This document shows, one piece after another, positions 15,527-16,274 of a stretch of DNA of 16,274 bases. This stretch comes from Verrucomicrobiales bacterium (GTDB taxonomy: Bacteria > Verrucomicrobiota > Verrucomicrobiia > Verrucomicrobiales > DEV007), in NCBI GenBank assembly GCA_023253615.1, contig JALRFZ010000016.1, positions 1 through 16,274 on the forward strand, in the 5' to 3' direction. Both the position numbers and the translations under genes were made by a program. How positions within the stretch are numbered: the stretch's first letter is position 1; each line of letters begins with the position of its first letter. The notes beneath the pieces were generated by a model, which was given only the letters and a program-made list of their open reading frames with translations, did not search any database and was not told the origin of the DNA.

Positions 15527-15563
15527 GCGGGGCGCTTCGCTGGTCCCGGATCCGTCGCCCCGC
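15527..15563 (-). terminator. Hairpin after parA
   Basis: GCGGGGCG and CGCCCCGC form a perfect 8-bp GC-only stem with a 21-base loop, beginning 4 bases beyond the parA stop. On the minus strand TTTCC follows, a short T tract. It may end parA transcription or only attenuate it before secA. Confidence 0.4.
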
Positions 15564-15567
15564 GTTC

Positions 15568-16274
15568 TCACGCGTGTCGGCGGAGAAATTCTTCGGCGAG
15601 AGCACGGTAGGCCGCCGCCCCCGAGCAGGTCGGGGCGTAATCGATGATGGTCTGCCCGTAGCTGGGGGCTTCGCCGAGACGGATGTTGCGAGGGATGATG
15701 GTCTCGTAGGTGACTTCCGGGAAATACTCGCGCACGTCGTTGATGACCATGGAGGAGAGATTGGTGCGGCTGTCGGCCATGGTCATGACGATACCCTCGA
15801 GGACGACCTCGGCATTCGCCCCGGACTCACGGATCTGCTGGTGGACGCCTACGATTTTCGAGAGGCCCTCGAGGCCGAAGTATTCGCACTGCAGCGGGAC
15901 GATGAGCTCGTCTGCGGCGGCGAGGGCCGACGTCATCAGCACGCCGAGGGAAGGCGGGCAATCGACGAGCATGTAGTCGGTTGGGTAGGTGGCTTTGAAG
16001 GGAGCAAGAAGGTTTCGCAGCCTGACGAGATGGTCGTCTTCCCTCGCCATTTCGATCTCACAGCCCGCGAGATCCATGTCGCAGGGAATGAGGGAGAGGT
16101 TTTCGTATTTCGTCTTGAGAACCAGATCGGAGACATCACCTCCACCGATAAGATGCTGGTAAATGGAAGGATTCTCCCCGGGAACGAAACCCAGGGCGCT
16201 CGTCGAGTTGGCCTGGGGGTCAAGATCGAGGACAACGACTCTGACGCCCCGCTCCGCGAGGCAGGCACCGAGAT
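15568..16274 (-). CDS. parA: ParA/Soj chromosome partitioning ATPase, 5' end outside window
   Basis: The frame is open from the right edge to a TGA at 15568, giving 234 residues. It begins with LGACLAERGVRVVVLDLDPQ, so only about 20-25 N-terminal residues, including the deviant Walker A (KGGVGKTT), are missing. Visible are Walker A' (VLDLDPQANST), Walker B (YMLVDCPPSLG), the ECEYFxLEG-type block QCEYFGLEGLSKI and the ending IPRNIRLGEAPSYGQTIIDYAP. This pattern is that of chromosomal Soj/ParA, which binds DNA in its ATP form and moves ParB-parS complexes. A parB gene would be expected near by; none is in the window. An internal ATG at 16077 lies within the conserved ATPase and is not the start. 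Confidence 0.95.
   Translation of the reverse strand, partial: LGACLAERGVRVVVLDLDPQANSTSALGFVPGENPSIYQHLIGGGDVSDLVLKTKYENLSLIPCDMDLAGCEIEMAREDDHLVRLRNLLAPFKATYPTDYMLVDCPPSLGVLMTSALAAADELIVPLQCEYFGLEGLSKIVGVHQQIRESGANAEVVLEGIVMTMADSRTNLSSMVINDVREYFPEVTYETIIPRNIRLGEAPSYGQTIIDYAPTCSGAAAYRALAEEFLRRHA

Noticed and set aside
15447..15605. A 53-residue N-terminal extension of SecA
   Set aside because: It overlaps the end of parA and the hairpin, and the conserved SecA opening begins at the ATG at 15446.
11925..15647. A 1240-codon open frame on the plus strand opposite secA and the NfeD-family gene
   Set aside because: It is in codon register with secA on the other strand. In that register stops arise only from TTA, CTA or TCA codons in secA, which this GC-rich genome avoids. 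The translated product has no recognisable domain, whereas the minus strand encodes textbook SecA.

Overview
The window looks like a GC-rich, Gram-negative chromosome from the PVC group, most likely Verrucomicrobiota. The evidence is an outer-membrane Omp85/TpsB protein, a DUF2341-LamG exported protein, an FGE-sulfatase fusion typical of Verrucomicrobia and Planctomycetes, and a long SecA with a chlamydia-like helicase motif (RRVDRQLRGRC). The species assignment is inference. No mobile element, CRISPR array, rRNA or tRNA was seen.

Layout. (A) 1-2548, minus strand: an FhaC/ShlB-type outer-membrane transporter followed by an exported DUF2341-LamG protein that runs off the left edge; together they form a two-gene transcription unit. 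Its 318-base upstream region (2549-2866) holds a perfect TATAAT, an 18-base palindrome and a cluster of TGAC half sites. (B) 2867-5048, minus strand: three overlapping genes, a membrane-anchored protein of unknown function, a DUF2752 membrane protein and a short-chain dehydrogenase. (C) 5201-8241, plus strand, divergent from B: a large exported mosaic protein (PA14-like, FGE-like and DUF3395-like domains) overlapping by one base with a small single-span membrane protein. This pair ends in a 9-bp hairpin. (D) 8267-10006, minus strand: an IlvD/Edd-family sugar-acid dehydratase most like L-arabinonate dehydratase. (E) 10090-10659, plus strand: a Uma2-family putative nuclease. (F) 10676-16274, minus strand: parA (5' end outside the window), secA, an NfeD-family protein and hemW. 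The last three are close enough to be one operon, and a hairpin plus a promoter candidate separate parA from secA.

How they work together. F is housekeeping: chromosome segregation, Sec export, membrane quality control and haem trafficking. A and C are envelope-directed modules whose products depend on Sec export. D is a lone catabolic enzyme without pathway neighbours. Most genes lack a Shine-Dalgarno sequence; hemW is the clear exception. The very long plus-strand reading frames opposite regions A and F are shadows explained by codon choice.
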